Source of the DNA: Chloroflexota bacterium
Lineage (GTDB): Bacteria; Chloroflexota; Limnocylindria; Limnocylindrales; CSP1-4
Direction: 5' to 3'
Assembly (NCBI GenBank): GCA_021812735.1
Contig: JAKAMV010000346.1
Coordinates: 1 to 9,007 of the forward strand
DNA: 9,007 nt
Positions 1 to 6,009 of this stretch are shown here, one piece after another; the first letter of the stretch is position 1, and each line of letters begins with the position of its first letter. Below the pieces are notes generated by a model. The model was not told where the DNA came from and made no database searches. It saw only the letters and a list, made by a program, of their open reading frames with translations. The position numbers and the translations under genes were made by a program.

Positions 1-229
1 ATGACGGCGCCAGTCACGCTGCGGGCGGCCAGGCGGTTGGGGCGCCGGCCTCGGGCCAGGGAGAGGATGCGGGTGGGCCATGAACGAGAGTCTAGCGACT
101 TTGTCAAGACTCCTCGCAAAGTATTTCGCCGCCACGCCGGGCTGCACCAGCGTCGCCTCGCGCGGGGCCCTCGACCCGGGTCGCGCCGCGCGACGCGCTG
201 CCGTCCGGGCGACGCCGAGGCGGCGCGGC
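1..229. other. Non-coding stretch downstream of the MFS gene
   Basis: No convincing gene is seen on either strand. On the minus strand an ATG at 81-79 opens a frame to the window edge. It encodes about 27 proline- and arginine-rich residues, lacks a Shine-Dalgarno sequence and resembles no family I know, so I do not call it. A 6-bp hairpin (GTCGCG, three-base loop, CGCGAC) at 180-194 lies about 35 bases after the MFS stop. It could weakly act as a terminator, although no T-run follows. The relatively AT-rich patch at 87-126 stands out from its surroundings and is listed separately. Confidence 0.5.
88..112 (-). promoter_or_regulatory. Inverted repeat overlapping a TTGACA box
   Basis: GAGTCT at 88-93 and AGACTC at 107-112 form a perfect 6-bp inverted repeat with a 13-base spacer, a size that suits a dimeric regulator. 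Read on the minus strand, a perfect TTGACA (-35 consensus) lies at 107-102, inside the right arm and spacer. No good -10 follows at 16-18 bases; the best candidate, around GTTCAT, matches poorly. On the plus strand TTGTCA at 101-106 is followed 15 bases later by TATTTC, which is also weak. The patch is AT-rich for this genome. If it is a promoter, it most likely serves a minus-strand gene beyond the left edge. The operator role is inference. Confidence 0.35.
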
Positions 230-1495
230 TCAGCCCCGCGCGATCGCCCGTCGCCGGGCGCGCACGGCGAGGACGGCCAGACCGGCCGAACTCGCCAGGC
301 CCACCGCGAGCGCGCCGCCCCAGATGGCCGCCGGGCCGACCCGGTCGTTGAGGACGCCACCGAGGAGCGGCGCGACGGCGCGCGACGCGGCCCAGCCCAG
401 CCAGTACACGCTCATGTACCGGCCCCGCAGCTCCGGCGCGGCGAGGTCCGCGACGTACTTGGCGGCGGTCGGGACGACGATCAGCTCGCCCGCCGTGAGC
501 ACGGCCATGCTCAGGACGAAGCCGGGGAAGGCACCCATGAGCGCGACGCTCCCCGCCCCGGCCGCGTAGATCGCCATGCCGGCCGCGATGACGGTGAGCG
601 GCGCGAAGCGCTTGGTGAGGCTCGTGACGGGATACTGCGCGGTCACGCACAGGACGGCGTTGGTCGTAGGGATCCAGCCGTAGAGGTACTCCGGCAGGCC
701 GAAGTTGGCCTTGGTGTACGGGGCCAGCAGGATCCAGACGGTGCTGGGCGCGATCAGCCCGATCGAGATGAGCGCGGCGAACGTGACGAAGCGGCGGTCC
801 CGGGCGACCGTGAGGAACCCGGGGGCCACGACGCCGCGCGGCAGGCCGGCGGGCCGGCGCCGCAGCGTCTCACGGGCGAACACCGCCACGAGCACGGCAT
901 AGGCGAAGAACCCGACCGAGGCGCCGTAGAAGGCGAGGCTGTACGAGGCGGTGGCGAGGAAGCCGCCCACCGCTGGCCCGAGTCCGAACCCGGCGTTCGA
1001 GGCGATGCGGTTGATCGAGTACGCCTCGGCGCGCTGCTCGGCTGGGACCAGGTCGGCGAGCATCGCGTCCGCGCTCACCTGGTACATCGGGTTGCCCATG
1101 CCGAACACGGCCATCAGCAGGGCGAACGACGCGTACCCGCTGGCTCCCGAGAGGAGCAGGTAGACCGAACCGCTCACGAGGAGGCTCCCGACCATCACCA
1201 CCCTGCGCCCGAACCGGTCGGCGAGGCTCCCGGCCACGAGCGAGGCCGCCATCCCGGCGACGGCCTGAATGGTGATCAGCGAACCCACGGCGGCGAGCGG
1301 AAGCTGGAGGCGCTCGCTCGCGAAGATCAGCAGGTAGGGCCAGACCAGGCTCCCGCCGGCGTTGCTGATCAGGATGCCGACGACCATCAGCCAGTACTGC
1401 GCCGGGAACCGGCGGCGAAGATCACGCAGGCGTGCCGGCGCCAGCCGCCCGGCGAGGGGCAGCGGGGTGACCCGCGTCGCGCCGCGAGGCGCCAT
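230..1495 (-). CDS. MFS transporter (DHA1-like, probable drug/metabolite efflux)
   Basis: This encodes a 421-residue major facilitator superfamily permease, close to the usual length for a 12-helix carrier. About twelve hydrophobic segments run from residue 35 to residue 412. The family's motif A lies between helices 2 and 3 (GSLADRFGRR, 89-98). Helix 5 carries a GxGPxxGG sequence (about 171-178) like the antiporter motif C, which favours proton-coupled export. The substrate cannot be read from the sequence. The ATG at 1495 was chosen because GGGAGG ends four bases upstream (a rather short spacer) and because an Arg/Pro-rich cytoplasmic tail of about 30 residues precedes helix 1. The frame stays open far upstream to 2449, but that extension has no membrane or family character. 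The gene appears to stand alone: a roughly 600-bp structured gap lies upstream. MFS identity is firm, while drug efflux is only an inference from motif C. Confidence 0.9.
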   Translation of the reverse strand: MAPRGATRVTPLPLAGRLAPARLRDLRRRFPAQYWLMVVGILISNAGGSLVWPYLLIFASERLQLPLAAVGSLITIQAVAGMAASLVAGSLADRFGRRVVMVGSLLVSGSVYLLLSGASGYASFALLMAVFGMGNPMYQVSADAMLADLVPAEQRAEAYSINRIASNAGFGLGPAVGGFLATASYSLAFYGASVGFFAYAVLVAVFARETLRRRPAGLPRGVVAPGFLTVARDRRFVTFAALISIGLIAPSTVWILLAPYTKANFGLPEYLYGWIPTTNAVLCVTAQYPVTSLTKRFAPLTVIAAGMAIYAAGAGSVALMGAFPGFVLSMAVLTAGELIVVPTAAKYVADLAAPELRGRYMSVYWLGWAASRAVAPLLGGVLNDRVGPAAIWGGALAVGLASSAGLAVLAVRARRRAIARG

Positions 1496-1522
1496 CCAAC
1501 CTCCCGTCCGGGTGGGCTCCGT

Positions 1523-1545
1523 CCGGCCCGGCGGGCTCGGGCCGG
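1523..1545 (-). promoter_or_regulatory. Hairpin in the leader of the MFS gene
   Basis: An 8-bp perfect stem (CCGGCCCG at 1523-1530, CGGGCCGG at 1538-1545) encloses a 7-base loop. It lies 28-50 bases upstream of the MFS start codon, just before the GGGAGG. In RNA it could affect translation initiation or act as an attenuator. In DNA this GC-rich, such stems also occur by chance, so any regulatory role is inference. Confidence 0.25.
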
Positions 1546-1751
1546 GCCGCAGTGCGTCAAACGTCACCGACGCCGGCGCAGGGCGGACGGCAGGACTCGT
1601 GTCGGTGCCGCCATTGTCGCCCACGGGCGGCGGGTCCCGCGGCGGGTGGGCGCACCGCGTCACGGGACCCCCGCCGGGCCACCCGCGAGGGCCCGGCGAC
1701 CCAGCCGGCCGTGTGCCCCCGGCCCGGCCAGCAGGGGCCGGCGCGGCAGCT

Positions 1752-1797
1752 CGCCGCCGGGCACGCTCAGCCTGCCGGGTGAGCGTGCCCGGCGGCG
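1752..1797. repeat. Perfect 18-bp inverted repeat with 10-base loop
   Basis: The arms at 1752-1769 and 1780-1797 are exact reverse complements over 18 bases, around the loop GCCTGCCGGG. The stem is far longer than the other hairpins in the window. It ends three bases before the first 67-bp direct repeat. No T-run follows on either strand, so it is not a standard intrinsic terminator. It might still stop transcription arriving from the RadC side, as U-less hairpins are proposed to do in GC-rich bacteria, or it might be one end of a small mobile repeat. Confidence 0.6.
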
Positions 1798-1800
1798 GCG

Positions 1801-1867
1801 GGTGCGAGACAGTTCCAACCTGGCGGAACGATCGGTGGCCGTCAGCGCCGTCCGTCGCGCGTGGTGG
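1801..1867. repeat. 67-bp direct repeat, copy 1
   Basis: This is the first of two base-for-base identical 67-bp units with a 73-bp period, separated by the six bases ACGGCC. Identity stops at both edges (G against C just before, A against C just after). The unit contains the interrupted palindrome GTTCC-N8-GGAAC (plus strand 1812-1829). It encodes no recognisable peptide in any frame. Perfect identity points to a recent duplication or to gene-conversion-like upkeep. Confidence 0.9.
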
Positions 1868-1873
1868 ACGGCC

Positions 1874-1940
1874 GGTGCGAGACAGTTCCAACCTGGCGGA
1901 ACGATCGGTGGCCGTCAGCGCCGTCCGTCGCGCGTGGTGG
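1874..1940. repeat. 67-bp direct repeat, copy 2
   Basis: This is the second exact copy of the 67-bp unit. Its palindromic core GTTCC-N8-GGAAC lies at 1885-1902. The sequences flanking the two copies differ, so the duplicated unit is defined cleanly at 67 bases. Confidence 0.9.
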
Positions 1941-2036
1941 CCCGCGCGGGCGGACGGGACGGCGCGCGCGTCACCGGCCGAGGTGGCGCGCGACCGCAAG
2001 CCGCGCGCCCCTGCGTGACCCACCCTCCGCCACGCT

Positions 2037-2059
2037 CGATGGTTCCGCCAGATGCGAAC
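2037..2059. repeat. Diverged inverted copy of the 67-bp repeat's core
   Basis: Read on the plus strand, this segment matches the reverse complement of 1812-1834 at 19 of 23 positions, including the ten-base run GTTCCGCCAG. The ends still pair (GTTC/GAAC), so the palindromic character is kept despite the substitutions. Homology is not evident beyond the core. It lies about 100 bases beyond copy 2, in the opposite orientation, beside the dehydrogenase remnant. Confidence 0.5.
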
Positions 2060-2109
2060 GACCGGGAAAGGCCCATCCAGCGGGCGTCTCGATGCTCCTC
2101 GCGTCGGGC

Positions 2110-2345
2110 GGCCGTCCACCCCGCGTCGATGTGGACGATGGCACCGTCCACGAACCGCGACTCGTCCGAGGCGAGGAAGATCGCCGGGTTGGCGATGCCG
2201 ATCGGCTCCCGAACCAGGGCGCCATGCCGGCCCAGGCCATCGCCCGGGCGGCGCCGATCGACGCCGCGTCGAGAGCTGCGACCTTGCAGCAGGCCGACAG
2301 CGGTGTGCTTGCTCATGGTGAGACGACGCCGGCCACGCCGCCGCC
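2110..2345 (-). pseudogene. Decayed short-chain dehydrogenase/reductase (SDR) remnant
   Basis: Pieces of an SDR C-terminal half appear in order but in different frames. They are: GVAGVVSP (about 2340-2316); MSKHTAVGLL (2316-2287), matching the family's YxxxK helix; a KVAALDAASIG piece one frame over (from 2285); and then, back in the earlier frame, IANPAIFLASDES...GAIVHIDAGWTA (about 2190-2110). The last piece is the classic SDR ending. The residue four before the lysine is Leu, not the catalytic Tyr. The segment carrying the VNAVxPG-type motif, between the helix and the C-terminus, is missing or scrambled. No Rossmann TGxxxGxG motif is seen upstream, where RadC begins. The open frame runs past the normal SDR end without a stop. 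It is probably a truncated, frameshifted gene without enzyme activity. Sequencing error could explain single shifts but not the missing N-terminal half. Confidence 0.75.
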
Positions 2346-2445
2346 CACACGGGCAACGCGCTGGCACCGGCCCGGGTCTCGGCTCTGCGGCCTCCCGGGC
2401 AGCCGAGCTCGCCCGATCGACGCGCCGGCCCGACTCCTGCTCGCG

Positions 2446-3195
2446 TCATGCCGCGCGCGCCCCCGGCCGGTCGAACGACACGCCGCGGTCCCGAAGGCTC
2501 GCCCAGGCGTCATGGCCAATCACCACGTGGTCGAGCACGTCGATATCGAGCAGGCGGCCCGCGGCGATCGCCTCCGCGGTGAGGTGCAGGTCGTCCGGCG
2601 ACGGCGTCGGGTCGCCGGAGGGGTGGTTGTGGACCAGGATCACCCCGCTCGCGTCGAGCCGGACGGCATCCCGGAACAGCTCGCCCACCCGAACCAGCGA
2701 AGCGGAGACGTTCCCGACGTAGCAGCTGGACACGCGCAGCACCGCGTTCTTGGCGTTGAGGCTCAGCACCCGGAGCTCCTCGCGCTCGAGCCGGCCCATC
2801 TCCACCACGAGCCGGTCCGCGACGTCACGCGGGGACCGGATGGTCCACCGGCCCGCCGGCCAGTCCGCGACGGACCGGCGCCCAAGCTCGAAGGCCGCCG
2901 TGAGACGAGCCGCCTTCGCGACGCCGACGCCGGGGATCGAGGCCAGCTCGGCATCGCTCGCCCGGGCCATCGCCCCGACGCCCGCCTGCCGCGCGAGCAG
3001 GTCCTCCGCCACGGCGACGGCACTGCGCCCGGCGCCGCCCGTCCCGAGGACCACGGCGATCAGCTCCGCCGCCGAGAGCCCGCCGGGGCCGCGCAGGGCG
3101 AGCCGCTCGCGGGGGCGCTCGGCGGCGGGCAGGTCCCGGACCGAGCGCGTGGCCCGCCGGCGATCCTGCGTGGTGGGGACGGGGTCGCTGGTCAT
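2446..3195 (-). CDS. radC: RadC family protein (JAMM/MPN domain, UPF0758)
   Basis: This encodes a 249-residue cytoplasmic protein, slightly longer than the usual 220-230. The N-terminal UPF0758 part (about 17-100) carries the family's helix-hairpin-helix sequence IPGVGVAKAARL (87-98). The C-terminal MPN domain has a complete JAMM zinc motif: Glu172 in GELF, His189 and His191 in HNHPSGD, and Asp202. This metal site is of the deubiquitinase type, but the biochemical role of bacterial RadC is unsettled; the old link to DNA repair came from a misassigned recG allele. The ATG at 3195 is preceded by GGAG with a 9-base spacer, which decides it over an in-frame GTG at 3333 whose extra 46 residues are low complexity. 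A 240-bp gap separates it from the upstream protease gene, so it probably has its own promoter. It is followed by the SDR remnant. Confidence 0.93.
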   Translation of the reverse strand: MTSDPVPTTQDRRRATRSVRDLPAAERPRERLALRGPGGLSAAELIAVVLGTGGAGRSAVAVAEDLLARQAGVGAMARASDAELASIPGVGVAKAARLTAAFELGRRSVADWPAGRWTIRSPRDVADRLVVEMGRLEREELRVLSLNAKNAVLRVSSCYVGNVSASLVRVGELFRDAVRLDASGVILVHNHPSGDPTPSPDDLHLTAEAIAAGRLLDIDVLDHVVIGHDAWASLRDRGVSFDRPGARAA

Positions 3196-3349
3196 CGGCC
3201 CGAGCTCCGCTGGGGTGGCGGGCGAGGGTCGGGGCGAGGAGCGCTGTTGGTGTCCCCGGACCCGAACGACGGAAGCCCGCCGATTCCTCCCGCCATCCGG
3301 ATCCGAGGACAGGGCGAAGCCTACGGGCCGCACCTTACCCGCGACTCAC

Positions 3350-3366
3350 GCCCCGCTTCGCCGGGC
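3350..3366 (-). terminator. Possible hairpin after the protease gene
   Basis: On the minus strand GCCC-G-GC-GAA-GC-G-GGGC forms a short stem with one G-G mismatch and a GAA loop, about 70 bases after the CPBP protease stop and before radC. No T-run follows. A TAAGGT about 20 bases further on could be a weak -10 for radC, but no matching -35 is seen. This is a weak candidate. Confidence 0.2.
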
Positions 3367-3435
3367 CTTGCGCCGGGACGTTGGGGCCGGGGCGATCCGC
3401 GGGGCGGTGCCGGGGCGGCCTGCGGGGCGCCGGCC

Positions 3436-4215
3436 TCAGCCCCGCGACGCCGCGAACGCGATCAGCACGATCAGCCCGTTGTACGCGCCGTGCAGCCCGA
3501 TCGACGCCCACAGCGACCGCCGCGCCAGGAACACCCAGCCGAGCACCAGCCCCGCCGGGACCAGCGCGAGGAACTGGCCGACCGCCGCCGCGGGACCCGT
3601 GGAGGAGGTCGTCGCGAGCAGCGTCGCGATGTGCGCGAAGGCGAAGAACAGGGCCCCGCGCGCGATCGCCCGGCCCGGACCGGCGGACCGGGCCCAGACG
3701 CTCGTGGCGTAGCCACGGAAGAAGACCTCCTCGCCGATCGGCGCCAGGACGGCGGCGACCAGAAGGTCGAGGACCGCCTCGGGCGCGGACGAGGCGGGCG
3801 GCAGCGGGCTCGAGGGCGTCCCCGCCACCGCGACCAGCAGCGCCATGATCACCAGCTCCACGACCACGAGCGGAACCGCGAGCAGCGTCCCGGCGGCCAT
3901 GTCCGCCAGCGCCCGCCGCGACGGCCGAGCAAGGCCCATGTCGCCCCACGTCAGCGCGCCGGTTCGCACCACCAGGGCCCACACGGTGCCGACGAAGGCC
4001 AGCGTGGTCAGCGCGGCGGAGACCGCCGTGCCCACCGACCCGGCGGGGTCCACGCGGAGGGCCGCGAGCGGCGCCAGAACCGCAAGGCCCGCCGCCATCG
4101 CCACCGCGACCACCACGCCGAACGCGAGCAGCGGCGACCACGCGAGCAGCGGCGACGGCCAGTTGAGACGCGCCCTCGGCCGGCGACGCCGTTCGCGGTC
4201 CGGCGTGCCGGACAC
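3436..4215 (-). CDS. CPBP family intramembrane metalloprotease (CAAX/Abi type)
   Basis: This encodes about 259 residues with around seven hydrophobic segments and an Arg-rich cytoplasmic N-terminus. The CPBP motifs are intact: EEVFFRG (Glu162, Glu163, Arg167), FFAFAH ending in His195, and HGAYN (His242, Asn246). These residues form the metal and catalytic site of CAAX-prenyl protease 2-like enzymes. A WGDMGL sequence before the catalytic helices is also typical. Bacterial members cleave or bind membrane peptides, and some give bacteriocin self-immunity; the substrate here is unknown. GTG at 4215 is preferred because GGAG (4227-4224) lies eight bases upstream. The alternative, TTG at 4221, overlaps the previous stop as TTGA but sits only two bases from the GGAG. 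The start follows the zinc ribbon stop by two bases, so the genes are probably co-transcribed and translationally coupled. Family is firm, function open. Confidence 0.88.
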   Translation of the reverse strand: MSGTPDRERRRRPRARLNWPSPLLAWSPLLAFGVVVAVAMAAGLAVLAPLAALRVDPAGSVGTAVSAALTTLAFVGTVWALVVRTGALTWGDMGLARPSRRALADMAAGTLLAVPLVVVELVIMALLVAVAGTPSSPLPPASSAPEAVLDLLVAAVLAPIGEEVFFRGYATSVWARSAGPGRAIARGALFFAFAHIATLLATTSSTGPAAAVGQFLALVPAGLVLGWVFLARRSLWASIGLHGAYNGLIVLIAFAASRG

Positions 4216-4217
4216 GG

Positions 4218-4856
4218 TCAAGGCTCCGGCAGCCCGCCCGGTGCGCTCTTGGCCGAGCCGCCCTTGGCGTCACGGCGCGGCAGCGAGAGCCCCGACCGCG
4301 GCGCCGCGGTCGGCCCGGCGGGCGGGTCCAGCCGGACATGTGCCGTCGCGCCCGGGAAGGACTCCAGCGAGGCGCGGTCAACGCGCTCGAAGTCGCGGCC
4401 GCACCACGCGCACAGCTCCCAGTCCAGACCCACCAGGCGACCGCAGCTGGCGCACACCTTGTTGAGCCGGGTGCGGCAGCTGGGACAGACGATCCACTCG
4501 TCGTGGACGCGCCGGCGGCAGGCCGGACAGGTCCGGACCGCCTCCACCTCCGCGAGCATCGCCTCCTCCGCCAGGTTGCGCTCGTAGATCTCGCCGATCT
4601 TCTCCTGCGGTCGGACGATCCGGTACACGATCACGCCGGCGGGGAAGAAGACGCTGAACAGCACGATGAGCGCGGCGGCCAAGTACGGCAGGACCGGGTT
4701 GTCGCTCCGGAGCTCCATGTCCCGGAACGCCCAGTAGGCCGCGGCCAGCCAGACGATGAAGTAGTAGACGACGACGGCCTGGAACGCGAGCTTGACGACC
4801 GGGTTGCCCAGGAACGTCCCGATGGCGTCCTGGAAGGTCTGAAGGATCTGGTTCAT
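4218..4856 (-). CDS. Two-TM membrane protein with double zinc ribbon
   Basis: This encodes a 212-residue protein. Two hydrophobic segments (about 20-44 and 57-80) anchor it. A charged helix follows (about 84-108, rich in Glu and Ala), then four CxxC knuckles: Cys110/113, Cys124/127, Cys135/138 and Cys149/152. Together they make a double zinc ribbon (DZR-like) of about 45 residues. The last 50 residues are Pro/Ala/Gly-rich and probably disordered. Proteins with this order of parts, including a short acidic helix leading into CPxCxxxV, are familiar from Chloroflexota, but I know of no assigned function. The ribbons probably bind protein or nucleic acid on the cytoplasmic face. ATG 4856 has GGAGG upstream with a long 14-base spacer. 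An in-frame ATG at 4895 would add 13 residues but has no ribosome site. The gene leads directly into the CPBP protease, which suggests a shared membrane task. Confidence 0.82.
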   Translation of the reverse strand: MNQILQTFQDAIGTFLGNPVVKLAFQAVVVYYFIVWLAAAYWAFRDMELRSDNPVLPYLAAALIVLFSVFFPAGVIVYRIVRPQEKIGEIYERNLAEEAMLAEVEAVRTCPACRRRVHDEWIVCPSCRTRLNKVCASCGRLVGLDWELCAWCGRDFERVDRASLESFPGATAHVRLDPPAGPTAAPRSGLSLPRRDAKGGSAKSAPGGLPEP

Positions 4857-4910
4857 GCGGCGGCAGAGTGCCTCCAGCGCGCGACGACCCCACATCGGGA
4901 GCGTGGGCGG

Positions 4911-4919
4911 AGTGTAACA
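4911..4919 (-). promoter_or_regulatory. Possible extended -10 promoter for the zinc ribbon gene
   Basis: On the minus strand TGTTACACT (4919-4911) fits an extended -10 (TG, one base, TACACT with four of six consensus bases). Transcription would begin near 4904, giving a leader of roughly 50 bases that contains the GGAGG before ATG 4856. No clear -35 lies 17 bases upstream, which extended -10 promoters can do without. It would separate the zinc ribbon/protease pair from the UPF0182 pair. Confidence 0.3.
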
Positions 4920-4963
4920 GGCAGGGCGCCGACGACGGCGATCCCCTCCCGACGCGCGGCCGG

Positions 4964-4979
4964 ACCGTCGGGTGACGGT
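4964..4979 (-). terminator. Possible hairpin terminator after the 333-residue membrane protein
   Basis: ACCGTC and GACGGT pair perfectly over six bases around the four-base loop GGGT (plus strand). It starts 21 bases after the stop at 5000-5002. No T-run follows on the minus strand, so intrinsic termination is doubtful. Its place between a stop codon and a promoter-like sequence is what makes it worth listing. Confidence 0.3.
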
Positions 4980-4999
4980 GGGCTTCGGCTGCTGCGGGC

Positions 5000-6001
5000 C
5001 TACGCGGCCTCGACCCCCTCCAGGGTGAGCAGCGCGCCACGGATCGCCGCCCCGACCCCGGACAGGGCCACCGTGCCCAGCCACATCGCGACCCACAGCG
5101 CGACGGTCGCGATCCCGACTGGCGAGTTGGGATCGAGCTCCAGCGACGCGCGGACGCGTCCCCAGGCGACCGCCGAGACAGCGAGCGCGGGTCCGGCCGC
5201 GACCGCGAGCACGAGGTCGCCGAGCACGACGAGCGGCAGGATCCGGTGCGGCCGGCGGACGACGTCTGCCCAGCCGAGCGCCCACGCGCGCGGCACTCGC
5301 AGCCGCTCGAGCACGAGCCGGCGCGCTCCCGCCGCGGCAGCCGCATCGGCCAGCAGCCACGCCCCGACGACCGCGGCGAGCTGGAGCGGCACCTGCGCCA
5401 CCACCCGGAGCGGCAGGGGCGTGGCCAGGTTCCCGGGCAGGATCAGCTCCCGGTACGTCACGCTGTACAGCACGGGCAAGGACAGGGCGAGCGCCACCGC
5501 CGGCGGCACCAGCGCGAGGAGCCGCAGCACCGCAAGGGACCCCGTGCCGGGCGCGCCCGCCTTGCCGCCGGGGCGGACCCGGGCCCCGATCCCCTCGTCG
5601 GCGACGCCCTCCAGCGCGAGCTCGATCCCGCGACGCTCTGCCCAGGCGCCCGCCACGAGGCCGCCGGCAAGCAGCAGGACGCCTGCCGCCCCGCCGACGG
5701 CCGCCGTTCGCACGACGTCTGGCGACGGGTCGCCGAACGCCAGCGTGCTGATCGGCGCCCCGAGCAGGTTCTGCACGCCCGTGATCGTGGGCAGCACCGT
5801 GATCGGCCAGGCCAGGACCACGATGCCGCCGCCCGCCAGGAACCCCGCGAGCGCGAGCACCCACGTGGAGGGCCGGACGAGCGTCACCACGATGCCCGTC
5901 GTGACCACCGCCCGCAGCGGCAGGCGCCGTCCCGTCTCCCGCGCCGGGGACGAGGGCGGCACCGACGACGGCGGCACCGACGACGTCGGACCCGCCGCCA
6001 T
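5000..6001 (-). CDS. Hypothetical multi-pass membrane protein
   Basis: I do not recognise this 333-residue protein. The first 27 residues are Pro/Ser-rich, including a doubled SSVPP encoded by an exact 15-bp tandem repeat. Around six hydrophobic segments follow (near 46-70, 98-121, 158-182, 198-222, 254-282 and 297-320). A charged loop with a Gly-rich patch spans 122-156. A basic loop at 227-253 (RRLVLERLRVPRAW, then RRPHR) probably faces the cytoplasm. There is no visible enzyme motif, metal site or transporter signature. The ATG at 6001 comes eight bases after the UPF0182 stop. No Shine-Dalgarno is seen there, so translation may depend on ribosomes finishing the upstream gene. The membrane role and operon link are inferred; partnership with UPF0182 is possible but unproven. 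Confidence 0.8.
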   Translation of the reverse strand: MAAGPTSSVPPSSVPPSSPARETGRRLPLRAVVTTGIVVTLVRPSTWVLALAGFLAGGGIVVLAWPITVLPTITGVQNLLGAPISTLAFGDPSPDVVRTAAVGGAAGVLLLAGGLVAGAWAERRGIELALEGVADEGIGARVRPGGKAGAPGTGSLAVLRLLALVPPAVALALSLPVLYSVTYRELILPGNLATPLPLRVVAQVPLQLAAVVGAWLLADAAAAAGARRLVLERLRVPRAWALGWADVVRRPHRILPLVVLGDLVLAVAAGPALAVSAVAWGRVRASLELDPNSPVGIATVALWVAMWLGTVALSGVGAAIRGALLTLEGVEAA

Positions 6002-6009
6002 GGACGCTG

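Larger units (their letters stand above)
1496..2109. other. Gene-free, hairpin- and repeat-rich intergenic stretch
   Basis: About 600 bases lie between the MFS start and the dehydrogenase remnant, with no credible gene. Frames are open on both strands, but their translations are Arg/Pro/Gly-rich and show no domain. Besides the elements listed separately, it holds further stems. One is CCGGCCCG/CGGGCCGG with a 7-base loop (1523-1545), 28 bases upstream of the MFS ATG. Another is GGGTCCCG/CGGGACCC (1633-1640 and 1664-1671). A third is CCGGCCC/GGGCCGG (1719-1741). A minus-strand TTGACG at 1560-1555 resembles a -35 box for the MFS gene, but the position where its -10 would lie falls in the first stem and does not match consensus. 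The stretch may be an MFS leader, a terminator region, or the scar of a lost element. Confidence 0.6.

Noticed and set aside
1..81. Minus-strand ATG at 81 open to the window edge
   Set aside because: It gives only about 27 Pro/Arg-rich residues, with no ribosome site and no recognisable similarity. It could be checked only with sequence beyond the edge.
1801..1940. CRISPR array or integron attC sites
   Set aside because: There are only two units of 67 bases with a 6-base spacer, and no cas gene or integrase. The core lacks proper RYYYAAC/GTTRRRY boxes.
1496..2449. N-terminal extension of the MFS frame
   Set aside because: The frame is open without a stop but crosses the hairpins, the 67-bp repeats and the SDR remnant. 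It has no membrane or family character, while a ribosome site precedes ATG 1495.
80..2722. 880-residue open frame on the plus strand
   Set aside because: It is antisense to the MFS gene, the SDR remnant and part of radC. Its translation is Arg/Asp/His/Pro-rich with no domain, which is typical of shadow frames in GC-rich DNA.
3240..3275. tRNA-like 3' end on the minus strand (GTTCGGGTCC... then CACCA)
   Set aside because: The T-stem does not pair beyond one base, and no matching D, anticodon or acceptor stems are present.
3436..4215. Abi-type phage defence or bacteriocin immunity role for the CPBP protein
   Set aside because: The family name alone does not support it. No bacteriocin, toxin or phage gene is nearby, and the neighbours are housekeeping-like membrane proteins.
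1861..4587. 908-residue open frame on the plus strand
   Set aside because: It is antisense to radC, the CPBP protease and part of the zinc ribbon gene, which all carry clear family motifs. The plus-strand translation shows only charged low-complexity sequence.
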